From Symmachiella dynata (GTDB lineage: Bacteria; Planctomycetota; Planctomycetia; Planctomycetales; Planctomycetaceae), in assembly GCF_007747995.1 (NCBI RefSeq), contig NZ_CP036276.1, forward strand, positions 2,285,001-2,349,000: 64,000 nucleotides of DNA. The letters are read 5' to 3'. The notes below the pieces were generated by a model. It searched no databases and had not been told where the DNA came from. It saw nothing but the letters and a program-made list of their open reading frames with translations. The translations under genes were made by a program, and so were the position numbers. Of this stretch, positions 1 through 8,015 are shown piece after piece (the stretch's first letter is position 1; each line of letters opens with the position of its first letter).

Positions 1-1582
1 TGTGACCACAAGTCAAATACTGGTACCCCAACAAGAATCGGACGAGTGCCGATTGCTTGTGATCGTTGCGGTACTTCTCCAAGGCGCGCAGTTGTTGCGT
101 ATAGACGTCGACATTGGGGTACAGGCCCAACAATGTCGACCAGTTCCAACCGGGGCCGGCAGACAAGACGGGATGCAGGACCGATGCCGCTTCCTCATAG
201 TTGCCTTGCGCGAACAGAATCAGCGCGCGGAATTCGTGCAACACGCTGTCCAACGGCATGGTCACCAGCGCGCTGTCGACCAATTGCATTGCCCGGGTGT
301 AGTCGCCTTGTTTGAAGGCGGCGCGGGCATCGTCAAAGTATTGCAGGCCGACATCCGACGCCGATTCTTCGGCCGGTTCGGCGAGGAGTTGTGAGTAGTC
401 GACGACGGAATTATCGACGGCTACGTAATACGGGTTCGAATAATAGGAGGGGTAGCCCCAATCGGTATAAGCGGAGTAGTAGGGATAGCCATAGCCATAC
501 CCGCCTCCATAGCCATAACCGTTGGAGTACCAGGGGAGTCCCCAAAAACCAAACAGCCAATTGCCATAGTATCCGTAATAGCCTCTGCGGCCGTAGCCAT
601 AACGACCGTAGCCACGTCGACCGTATCCATATCCACGCCAGCCATAACCACCTCGGCCGTATCCCCCCTTGCCGTAACGGCCGTAACCACCGCGGCCACG
701 GTCGTAGCCGCCGCGATTTCCGGAGCGATTTCCACCACGGTAATAGGACGAATTGCCGCCTGGCCCACCACGTCTTCCGCTGCCTGCAAATTGATTTCCA
801 CGCCCACCGCGACCGCCGCCTGGACCTGCATTCCCGCGTCCACCACCGGAGCCTGCGTTCCCGCGTCCACCACCGGAGCCTGCGTTACCGCGACCACCGC
901 GACTGCCACCTGGACCTGCGATCGAACGTCTACCGCCGGGAGCTGTCCCGCCACCGCGGACTCCACCACGACCACCGGAATTGATATTGCCACGACTCCC
1001 AGGGCGCATTGTGATTGAGCCGCGTGATGAGGAACCACTACGGCGACTACCGCCGACTCCGGCTCCACGCGGATTGATTGCGGCGCGACCGCGACTGGAT
1101 CCGCCGCTGCGGGCGGTGCTACCACCAGATCGACCGCGTGAGGTAATACTGCGGCCAGACGATCCGCCGCGCGAAGGACTACGGCTGGAAAAACCACGCG
1201 TGGTGCCGCTGCGTGAACTTCTGCCGGAGAAACCACCCCGTGATCCGCCACTCGACCGACCGCGAGAGCCACCGGAGAAACCACTGCGGGATCCGCCCCG
1301 CGAACCGCCGGAAAAGCCACTGCGGGAACCGCCGCGTGATCCACGGCTAAAGCCGCCACGCGATCCACCACGCGAACCTCCACGGCTAAAACCGCCGCGC
1401 GATCCGCCGCCGCGTGAGCCTCCACCGCGAAAGCCGCCCCCGCGTGATCCGCCGCCACCTCGGCTAGCACCACCTCCGCCGCGGCCACCACCCCCTCGGC
1501 CCCCACCGCGTTGGCTAAAAGCCTCTTCGGTTGTGACCGTTATTAAAAACACTAACGTCAAAGCAATTGTAAAAAGTTTCAT
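1..1582 (-). CDS. Secreted Gly/Arg/Ser-rich protein with TPR-like C-terminal region (partial, cut by window edge)
   Basis: Reading the minus strand from an ATG at 1582 gives one open frame that runs off the window start without a stop, so the C-terminus is missing. The protein opens with a hydrophobic Sec-type signal (MKLFTIALTLVFLITVTT). About 220 residues of SRGG, GGSRG and SGFSGG-type repeats follow, then a Gly/Tyr-rich stretch (GYGRYGYGRRGYYGYYG-like). A more ordinary helical tail then holds a TPR-like pair (around ARAAFKQGDYTRAM and LILFAQGNYEEAASVL). The low-complexity DNA creates long spurious frames on both strands; this frame alone joins a signal peptide, repeats and TPR. It is probably an exported surface or envelope protein. 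The RG-rich part could bind nucleic acid or polyanions, but that is only an inference. Confidence 0.88.
   Translation of the reverse strand, partial: MKLFTIALTLVFLITVTTEEAFSQRGGGRGGGGRGGGGASRGGGGSRGGGFRGGGSRGGGSRGGFSRGGSRGGSRGGFSRGSRGGSRSGFSGGSRGGSRSGFSGGSRGRSSGGSRGGFSGRSSRSGTTRGFSSRSPSRGGSSGRSITSRGRSGGSTARSGGSSRGRAAINPRGAGVGGSRRSGSSSRGSITMRPGSRGNINSGGRGGVRGGGTAPGGRRSIAGPGGSRGGRGNAGSGGGRGNAGSGGGRGNAGPGGGRGGRGNQFAGSGRRGGPGGNSSYYRGGNRSGNRGGYDRGRGGYGRYGKGGYGRGGYGWRGYGYGRRGYGRYGYGRRGYYGYYGNWLFGFWGLPWYSNGYGYGGGYGYGYPYYSAYTDWGYPSYYSNPYYVAVDNSVVDYSQLLAEPAEESASDVGLQYFDDARAAFKQGDYTRAMQLVDSALVTMPLDSVLHEFRALILFAQGNYEEAASVLHPVLSAGPGWNWSTLLGLYPNVDVYTQQLRALEKYRNDHKQSALVRFLLGYQYLTCGH
825..905 (-). repeat. 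27-bp tandem repeat inside the Gly/Arg-rich gene
   Basis: Two nearly identical 27-bp units (825-851 and 852-878, one base different) and a third decayed unit encode repeats of the form GRGNAGSGG in the minus-strand protein. The unit length is a multiple of three, so copy-number change would keep the frame. Confidence 0.8.
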
Positions 1583-2043
1583 CGTGCTGCAGCCTCCGCT
1601 AGAGAATTCGAGATTCTCAAGACAATGGAATAGTGAAGACTGGCAACCCCCGTAACTCAGTCGCTTCTCATGCGCGTGACCGGTCACAAGTCACGCATTC
1701 AATTTCTAGACATGGTTTCAATCGTTACGCCCACAACTTTCGCCTACCAACAAAGGTTGCAAACACGACATTTTTCCATTCTGCGACTGGCCGACCTGTG
1801 AGTCAACCTGCGTGGCAGACGTCAAAACCGTCTGGGGTTATTGTAAGGGGTGGGAAAACGAAATCCACCCGTTTTTTGCGATTACAGGTCTCTTTTCGCT
1901 GTATGTCCCCATTTCTGGGAGATAGGGGCCATTCAGGCGGGATATAGGGAATATTGTGACGGAAGACGCGCGTTGCATGTCCTGGACAGGTTCCGTTTAA
2001 TGGCATCGGCAAGATTCGCAAGTCGTACGCGGGAACATTGGTT
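1583..2043. promoter_or_regulatory. Divergent intergenic region with a 12-bp palindrome
   Basis: This 460-bp stretch separates the minus-strand Gly/Arg-rich gene from the plus-strand oxidoreductase, so it must hold both promoters. A perfect 12-bp palindrome, GTGACCGGTCAC, lies at 1676-1687, about 95 bp upstream of the minus-strand start, with a further GTCACGCA half-site just beyond it. It could be an operator. No convincing gene was seen; short frames here lack coding character. Confidence 0.35.
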
Positions 2044-3180
2044 ATGTCGGCAACATATGACTTTATCGTGCTGGGAGCCGGAGGATTTGGCAGCAGCGCG
2101 TTCTATCATTTAGCAAAACGCGGCGCGCGGGTGTTGGGGCTGGAGCAGTTCGACGCGGCTCATGACCGAGGAAGCTCGCATGGGGAAACGCGGGTGATCC
2201 GCAAGGCGTATTTCGAGCACCCCGACTACGTGCCGCTCTTGCAGCGGGCCTATGATCTGTGGCGAGAACTTGAGGCGGAGTGCGGGCGAACACTGTATCA
2301 CGAGGTGGGCCTACTGCTGGGAGGCTTGCCCGGTTCGGGTGTGATAACCGGGGCGAAGATCGCAGCGGAGCGACACAATTTGCGGCTGGAGACACTCACG
2401 TCCACCGAAGCGGCCGAACGTTTTCCGGCGTATCGCATCCCGCAAAAATTCGCGGTGTTGTATGAACCCGAGGCGGGTTATCTTGAGGTTGAGTCGTGTG
2501 TCCGGGCGCATTTGGATGCGGCTGTGAATCGCGGCGCGGACTTGCACGTCAATGAGAAAGTTCTCGAGTGGAAGGTGGACGGGCCGGTGGTGCGCGTCCG
2601 CACTGAACGAGGTGAATATGAGGCAGGAGGTCTGGTGATGACGGCCGGTGCGTGGAGCAGCAGGCGACTTGCTGAATTAAAGATCCCTTTGCAAGTTCTG
2701 CGCAAGATCATGTTCTGGTATGAAACGCCGCTGGAAAAGTTCGATGCGGCAGCCGGCAACGGTTGCTTCTTTTTCGAGACGGCCAATGGGGAGTTTTACG
2801 GCTTTCCACGGATTGATGGAAAGGTGAAACTGGCGGAGCACGGTGGGGGGGACCTGGTTGAGGATCCGATTTCTCTCGATCGCAAATTGCACCCGGAGGA
2901 CAGCGCCTGGCCGGGCAAGTTTGTGGAGAGTTTTATGCCCGATCTTCCCACCCGCGCGGCGCAGCACGTGGTTTGCATGTATACCAAAACACCCGACAGC
3001 CATTTCATCGTCGACCGGCATCCGGAGCACGACAACGTGGTGATCGGCGCGGGTTTTTCGGGGCATGGCTTTAAGTTTACCTCGTCGATCGGCGAAAGTC
3101 TGGCTGATTTGGTTGATCAAAAACGAACTTCGCTGCCGATTGAGTTTCTGTCGTTGGGCCGTAAGGCATTGCGAACGTAG
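2044..3180 (+). CDS. FAD-dependent amine oxidase, sarcosine / N-methyltryptophan oxidase family
   Basis: 378 residues, the usual length for monomeric sarcosine oxidase or SolA. The N-terminus has the Rossmann FAD motif GAGGFGSS, then the family stretch HGETRVIRKAYFEHPDYVPL. Near the C-terminus VCMYTKTPDSHFIVDRHP contains Cys311, aligned with the cysteine that holds FAD covalently in this family. The expected reaction is oxidative demethylation or oxidation of an N-methyl amino acid, giving hydrogen peroxide. The ATG at 2044 is preferred over an upstream TTG at 2038 because the Rossmann strand follows at the normal distance. No signal peptide is visible, so it should be cytoplasmic. The sulfatase begins 21 bp downstream, so the two may share a transcript. 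The exact substrate cannot be told. Confidence 0.85.
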   Translation: MSATYDFIVLGAGGFGSSAFYHLAKRGARVLGLEQFDAAHDRGSSHGETRVIRKAYFEHPDYVPLLQRAYDLWRELEAECGRTLYHEVGLLLGGLPGSGVITGAKIAAERHNLRLETLTSTEAAERFPAYRIPQKFAVLYEPEAGYLEVESCVRAHLDAAVNRGADLHVNEKVLEWKVDGPVVRVRTERGEYEAGGLVMTAGAWSSRRLAELKIPLQVLRKIMFWYETPLEKFDAAAGNGCFFFETANGEFYGFPRIDGKVKLAEHGGGDLVEDPISLDRKLHPEDSAWPGKFVESFMPDLPTRAAQHVVCMYTKTPDSHFIVDRHPEHDNVVIGAGFSGHGFKFTSSIGESLADLVDQKRTSLPIEFLSLGRKALRT

Positions 3181-3201
3181 TTTGCAACGGGGAATCGATT
3201 C

Positions 3202-4644
3202 ATGAAAAGTCTTGCCGCATTGTTTATCAGCGCATTGACCGTTGTGGCTGCGTGTGGAGATCGGTCGGTGGCGGCAGAACTGGTGGCGCGGCCGAATATT
3301 GTGTTGTTGTTGGTCGATGATTTGGGGTGGGCCGACATTGGGTGTTATGGGGCGGACCTGCATGAAACGCCGCACATCGATCGGTTAGCGGAATCAGGTT
3401 TGCGCTTTACCGACGCCTACGCGGCGGCTGCGATTTGTTCGCCGACGCGGGCGGCGATCATGACGGGGAAATACCCCGCGCGGATTCCCATGACCATCTG
3501 GCACGAACGGGCGGCCGCCGGACCGGAACAAGGCCGCAAGCTGTTGCCGCCGAAATCATTGGCGAATCTGCCGCATGCAGAAATCACGTTGGCCGAAGTA
3601 TTACAGCAGCAAGGTTATTTGACGGCGCACATCGGCAAATGGCATTTGGGGACGGCTGGATATTATCCCGAGACACAGGGGTTCGACATCAACATTGGGG
3701 GGACGTTTTGGGGCGCCCCGGCGACGTTTTATCATCCGTTTGCCGGGGCGTGGTCGGACGGCGAACGGCGCTACGTGCCGGGACTTGGGCCGGGCAAACC
3801 GGAGGATTATCTGACCGATCGACTGACCGACGCGGCTGTCAAAGTGATTGAGGAAGCAGGAGAGCGTCCCTTCTTTTTGAACATGTGTTATCACACCGTG
3901 CATAGCCCGATTGAAGGGAAATCGGATATCGTGGAGCGGTACCGCAAGAAACTCAAGCCGGGGCTGCGCCACAAAAATCCCGACTATGCGGCGATGGTGC
4001 AGAGCCTGGATGAAAGCGTAGGACGAATTATGGAAACGCTGACTCGACAAGGGATCGCCGACCGGACGGTGGTGATTTTTACCTCGGATAACGGGGGCGT
4101 CGTGAATCCGGTGCGCGGGCAAATTCCGACGACCAATGCGCCGCTGCGGTCGGGCAAGGGGGCGATGTATGAAGGGGGGATTCGTGTGCCGTTGATAGTC
4201 GATTGGCCGGGGGTGACGGCTGCGGGAGCGGTTTGTAATCAACCGGTTTCTTCAGAGGATTTGTATCCCACAATTCTAGAGATTGCCGGAGCTGATGACC
4301 GGTTGCAGTGGAACGTTGTTGTCGATGGCGTTGATCTTGTGCCGTTGCTGAAAGATCCCGCTGCGGAGATTCCCCGCGATGCGCTGTATTGGCATTTTCC
4401 GCATTATTACCCAACGACCACACCGGCCAGCGCCATGCGGGCGGGGGATTGGAAGTTGATTGAGTACTTCGAAGGGGACCGCCTGGAACTTTACAATCTG
4501 CGCGATGATATCGGGGAGCAACGCGATTTGGCCAAGTCGAATCCACAGAAAGCAACAGCGATGCTGAAGCAGTTGCGGGCGTGGCAGAAGAGCGTCGGGG
4601 CGGGGATTCCGTCGTTCAATCCCAACGTAGACACCGCCAAATAA
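3202..4644 (+). CDS. Secreted type I sulfatase (arylsulfatase family)
   Basis: 480 residues with an N-terminal Sec signal. The mature part begins with the sulfatase signature PNIVLLLVDDLGWADIGCYG, whose Asp pair binds calcium. The catalytic motif CSPTR begins at Cys79, the residue converted to formylglycine by a separate maturation enzyme. GKWHLG and the later TSDNGG motif are also present. The protein should hydrolyse sulfate esters outside the cytoplasm; sulfatases are very numerous in planctomycetes, which degrade sulfated polysaccharides. The substrate is not readable. No formylglycine-generating enzyme is in the window. It lies just downstream of the amine oxidase and ends facing the minus-strand ATPase gene. 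Confidence 0.92.
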   Translation: MKSLAALFISALTVVAACGDRSVAAELVARPNIVLLLVDDLGWADIGCYGADLHETPHIDRLAESGLRFTDAYAAAAICSPTRAAIMTGKYPARIPMTIWHERAAAGPEQGRKLLPPKSLANLPHAEITLAEVLQQQGYLTAHIGKWHLGTAGYYPETQGFDINIGGTFWGAPATFYHPFAGAWSDGERRYVPGLGPGKPEDYLTDRLTDAAVKVIEEAGERPFFLNMCYHTVHSPIEGKSDIVERYRKKLKPGLRHKNPDYAAMVQSLDESVGRIMETLTRQGIADRTVVIFTSDNGGVVNPVRGQIPTTNAPLRSGKGAMYEGGIRVPLIVDWPGVTAAGAVCNQPVSSEDLYPTILEIAGADDRLQWNVVVDGVDLVPLLKDPAAEIPRDALYWHFPHYYPTTTPASAMRAGDWKLIEYFEGDRLELYNLRDDIGEQRDLAKSNPQKATAMLKQLRAWQKSVGAGIPSFNPNVDTAK

Positions 4645-4673
4645 TGTAGGGAGCGTCGCGACGCACCTTTCTC
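4645..4673. repeat. REP-like palindromic repeat, copy 1
   Basis: Starts at the sulfatase stop and contains the core GCGTCGCGACGC followed by ACCTTTC. The same element occurs in the opposite orientation at 33099-33129, so it is a dispersed repeat and not a chance palindrome. Confidence 0.7.
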
Positions 4674-4710
4674 ACACGAAACGATTGACGTTCAATTTTA
4701 TAAAAAGGAC

Positions 4711-4739
4711 TCGCGCAAAGCCGCCAAGACGCAGAGAAG
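4711..4739. repeat. Single arm of the CGCAGAG-type periodic intergenic repeat
   Basis: TCGCGCAAAG CCGCCAAGAC GCAGAG matches the arms of the element at 18264-18415, with CGCAAAG/CGCAGAG units spaced about 8 bp apart. Only one arm is seen here. Confidence 0.5.
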
Positions 4740-4858
4740 AGTAAGGCTTACCGTTGAGATTTTTCCGCGCCGTGTTTGTTCTACGTCATAGGACGAGAGG
4801 TTGTCCTACCGAAATGCGGTGATGGTTGACTATTGTTGTGCGAAAACCCTCACCCCGG

Positions 4859-4879
4859 CCCTCTCCCAGAGGGAGAGGG
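4859..4879. terminator. Hairpin between convergent genes
   Basis: A perfect 9-bp stem, CCCTCTCCC and GGGAGAGGG, with a 3-base loop, directly between the ends of the sulfatase and the minus-strand ATPase gene. It is preceded by CCCTCACCCCGG. There is no T-run, so it may be a palindromic repeat that also acts as a transcription barrier. Confidence 0.5.
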
Positions 4880-4898
4880 GGAATAAAATATTAGCATC

Positions 4899-7800
4899 CT
4901 AGGCGGCTTCGGCGGTGTCGGTGCGGCTGGGGAGCCAGATCGGTTCGCAGCCTTTGGTCTTGGCCATGTGGGCCAGGTGGCGATGGCAGGTGAACATTAA
5001 CACTTGGTGGCCTTGCCTGGAAAAATCGGAGAGGGCTTCGAGGGCGGCTTCGGTCCGGTTTTCGTCGAAGTTCACCAGCACGTCGTCCAAGACCATTGGC
5101 AGCGTGACTCCGTGTCGGGCGTAATCGTGGATCAGTGCCATGCGAATCGCCAGGAACAATTGTTCCCGCGTGCCGCTGCTGAGGCTTTCAACGGACAGGC
5201 TGTGGCCATGTTCGTCGTCGATCCGCAGGCTGCGTTTGCCGAGCGGGGTCCAGATGTTGCGGTACTTGCCGCAGGTAATGCGTGTGAGGTAGCGCGATGC
5301 ATCGGCGATGGTGACCGGTTGCCGGGTGCGTTCGACATGGTGTCGCATCTGTTCGACGGCGAGTTTGGCACGCTGCAGGGCGAACCATTCCGCTCCGGCG
5401 GTATGGATGCGTTGTTGGACTTGTGCGATTTCCCGGCGGAGATGTCGCGATTGTTGGTCGGCCTCGATGACCTCCAATTCGCGGCGGAGACTGCCTTGGT
5501 TTTTGTAGGCCTCCTGCAAGTCGTTTCGCAGGTCTTCTTGTTCCATCTTCAACAGGTCAATGCATTCCGTATTGTGGTCGGCATCGAACAGTTCTAAGTC
5601 TTCTTCGGTCACGGCGAGTTCATTATCGCTTTCGCCGGCTGTACGCAGATCTTCGTTGGCTTGTTGGAGTTGTCGCTCAAGTAAAATGCGGCGGGATAGT
5701 GCTTGTGACCGTAATTCAAAGTCTTCGCGGTCCGCAGCCCCGGCTTCGCGGAGCAGGGCGGTGCGTTGCGTTTTGTAGTCTTCGACCGCAGCGCGAGATT
5801 CGGCGGCATTGCGGGCTAGGTCGCGAGCTTCGCGGCGGAGACGACGACGTTCGTCACGGCCCCCGTGCAGTGCTTTGAGTTGTTCTTCCCAATGGTCCAA
5901 CACGACCAAGGGTTGGTCAAAATTGTGTTCCCATTCGTGCATGCGGCGACCGACGGCGGCGATACGGCGACAGAATGACGTATACATTTGCCGGCGGCTT
6001 TTGAGTTCGATTTTTGCGATGCGAAATTCTTGTCGAGCGTGCGACAATTCGACGAGCGATTGCCAGATGGTAAAGGCTTCATTCACGTCCAACGTTTCGG
6101 GGAGTCCGAGTTGCGAGAGGAGTTGCTGCCAACTCTGTCGCGCTCCGGCAACGTTGCGCTGCGATTCGTAAATAGCATTGTTGGCGTTTTCCAAGCGTTG
6201 GCGATTTCGTTCGAGTTTGCGTTCCGAAACAGCCAGCCGTTCCAAATCGGCGATTTCCCGCGCGCAACTCCGCATCTCTTCCGCTTCGGGCAACCAGTTT
6301 CCATCATCGGCTTTGCCGGGAGAATCGCCCAGGACTTCCAGGATTTCTTCGCGGACGTTCCGCAATTGTTCGAAGTTTTGATCGGCGGCTAACGAAATTT
6401 CTTTTAAGCGGCCATCGACACCTTGTTCGAAATGGTGTTTGGCCAAACGGCTGAGCATGACCAGCATACAACCGATCAGCGCGAAGACGGCGCCGATGGT
6501 CATTTGATTCATCACGCCTTGGAAGGCACCGACTAGAATCGACAACACGCCGCATGCGGTGACAGCCCACGTGCAAATGTAGTAACTGGCCGGCAAGGCC
6601 AAGCGGATTTCGGTATGTTCGCGTAATTCGTCGAAACTGAGTTGGCGTTTATGCAGTTCGCGCTCGTTGAGTTTGAGTTCTCCCAACGTCTCCATGCTGG
6701 TGAGTCGTTCGCGGACGGCGACTAGTGCATCTTGTGCAGAGTCGACGCGATAACGGCTCAATCCGGCGGCGAGTTTTTCCTGTTGCGACTGGCACAACTT
6801 GTTGAGTCGTTTGGCCCGCCGTTTGGTTTTTTCACGGCGAGCGACAACGCGTTTGAAGGCGCGGGCCGTACTCACCAACCGTGCATAGGCGTTGGGGCTG
6901 GTGTCGAACTCAGCGGCTGGGTCGGCGATGTGTCCTTCGCCCCATTGCGGTTGGCGTTCCAGGACTTGCTTTTCCAGGTCATCATATTTGGATTGCGCAT
7001 GGGAAATTTGCTGTTCCAGTTCGGCAATCCAGTCGCGTTGGTCGACCAAACCTTGCAGCGTGACTTCGTATTTGGCGATGTCTTTGTTACCGCCGAACGT
7101 GGCGGCTTGTTCCAAATTTTGCTTGGCTTGTTTTTTTAATCGGTCGCGTTTTTCGGCCGCTTCGGCGAGTTGGAGTTCGATTTCATCCAACCGTTCGATG
7201 CCGTTTTCGGGAAAACTGTCCACAACGGGGAGCTGCGATAATTCGTCTTTCACTGCGCGAACACGATTCCAAGGGGCGTAGGCCCGTTGCATGTACAAAT
7301 GGCCGCGGAGTTGTGATTCGATGCCCTCTTGGCGGGTGTTGATGTCGTCGATTTCGCTTTGCAACTTGTGTTGCGAGTCGGACAGTTCTCGATGGCGCTC
7401 TTTGAGTCCCGCCAGTGCATCGAGTTCGGCTTTGAGGCGGTCTCGTTCGCCAAATAGTTCCGGCAGACGCCCGTGTTGTGGATTGGCTCCGATCAGTTTT
7501 CGCGATTTCTGGTCGATGTCATCCAGCGCATGTAGGATCCGCTGGCTTTGCGGTCCGAGCGTTAAGCCGTAGATTTTCTCGGCGACTTGATCTTCATGGA
7601 GCGACGCTAGTTTTTGCAACTCGCGTAGTCCCACGGCAAAGACGCGGTGGAAAACCTCTTGGTCCACGCCGCCTAATAATTCTACGAATTCGTCGCGCTC
7701 AACGCGGTCGCCGTTGGGGCCGATAATCGTGACGGCATTCTCAACGCCTTGCGTGTAATGGCGTTCAATGCGATAGGATCCGCTTTCGGTGGAAAGCGTG

Positions 7801-8015
7801 AGTGAGCCGGCAACGTTTTTTAGCTCCGACTGCCCGCCAGAATCGCCTGGTCCACTGCTTTTGAAGTCGTACAGCATGCCGCGCACGAAGCGCATGAGTG
7901 TCGACTTGCCCGCTTCGTTGGGGCCATAAAAGACACTCATCCCCGGGTCGCTCAGTGGCAGGTTTAAGTTGTGCCACACGCCGCAATGATCGATCGAAAT
8001 GTCTGTGATCTTCAT
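4899..8015 (-). CDS. Large SbcC/YhaN-like ABC-type ATPase with coiled coils and a membrane hairpin
   Basis: 1038 residues. Walker A is GPNEAGKST at residues 31-39. The C-terminus has the ABC signature region SLSSGTREQLFLAIRMAL and Walker B LPMVLDDVLVNFD. Between them lie long heptad-rich coiled coils, interrupted mid-protein by two hydrophobic segments (around YICTWAVTACGVLSILVGAF and GAVFALIGCMLVML). That central hydrophobic pair is typical of YhaN-type proteins and not of SbcC/Rad50 with its zinc hook; no CxxC hook was seen. The ATG at 8015 overlaps the upstream gene's stop in an ATGA, so it is preferred over the upstream alternative. The role is probably in DNA or membrane-associated SMC-like work with the adjacent phosphoesterase-fold protein. 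Confidence 0.88.
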   Translation of the reverse strand: MKITDISIDHCGVWHNLNLPLSDPGMSVFYGPNEAGKSTLMRFVRGMLYDFKSSGPGDSGGQSELKNVAGSLTLSTESGSYRIERHYTQGVENAVTIIGPNGDRVERDEFVELLGGVDQEVFHRVFAVGLRELQKLASLHEDQVAEKIYGLTLGPQSQRILHALDDIDQKSRKLIGANPQHGRLPELFGERDRLKAELDALAGLKERHRELSDSQHKLQSEIDDINTRQEGIESQLRGHLYMQRAYAPWNRVRAVKDELSQLPVVDSFPENGIERLDEIELQLAEAAEKRDRLKKQAKQNLEQAATFGGNKDIAKYEVTLQGLVDQRDWIAELEQQISHAQSKYDDLEKQVLERQPQWGEGHIADPAAEFDTSPNAYARLVSTARAFKRVVARREKTKRRAKRLNKLCQSQQEKLAAGLSRYRVDSAQDALVAVRERLTSMETLGELKLNERELHKRQLSFDELREHTEIRLALPASYYICTWAVTACGVLSILVGAFQGVMNQMTIGAVFALIGCMLVMLSRLAKHHFEQGVDGRLKEISLAADQNFEQLRNVREEILEVLGDSPGKADDGNWLPEAEEMRSCAREIADLERLAVSERKLERNRQRLENANNAIYESQRNVAGARQSWQQLLSQLGLPETLDVNEAFTIWQSLVELSHARQEFRIAKIELKSRRQMYTSFCRRIAAVGRRMHEWEHNFDQPLVVLDHWEEQLKALHGGRDERRRLRREARDLARNAAESRAAVEDYKTQRTALLREAGAADREDFELRSQALSRRILLERQLQQANEDLRTAGESDNELAVTEEDLELFDADHNTECIDLLKMEQEDLRNDLQEAYKNQGSLRRELEVIEADQQSRHLRREIAQVQQRIHTAGAEWFALQRAKLAVEQMRHHVERTRQPVTIADASRYLTRITCGKYRNIWTPLGKRSLRIDDEHGHSLSVESLSSGTREQLFLAIRMALIHDYARHGVTLPMVLDDVLVNFDENRTEAALEALSDFSRQGHQVLMFTCHRHLAHMAKTKGCEPIWLPSRTDTAEAA

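Noticed and set aside
421-1506. 361-codon minus-strand frame and a 224-codon plus-strand frame (981-1655)
   Set aside because: Both are shadows of the low-complexity Gly/Arg/Ser repeat gene. They give Ala/Val-only or Pro/Arg-only sequence without a signal or domain.
1803-2113. Short frames upstream of the amine oxidase (72 and 87 codons)
   Set aside because: They overlap the promoter region and the start of the oxidase, with no ribosome site or domain.
4640-4900. Possible CRISPR-like array from repeated short words
   Set aside because: Only single, unequal palindromic repeats are present; there are no regular spacers.
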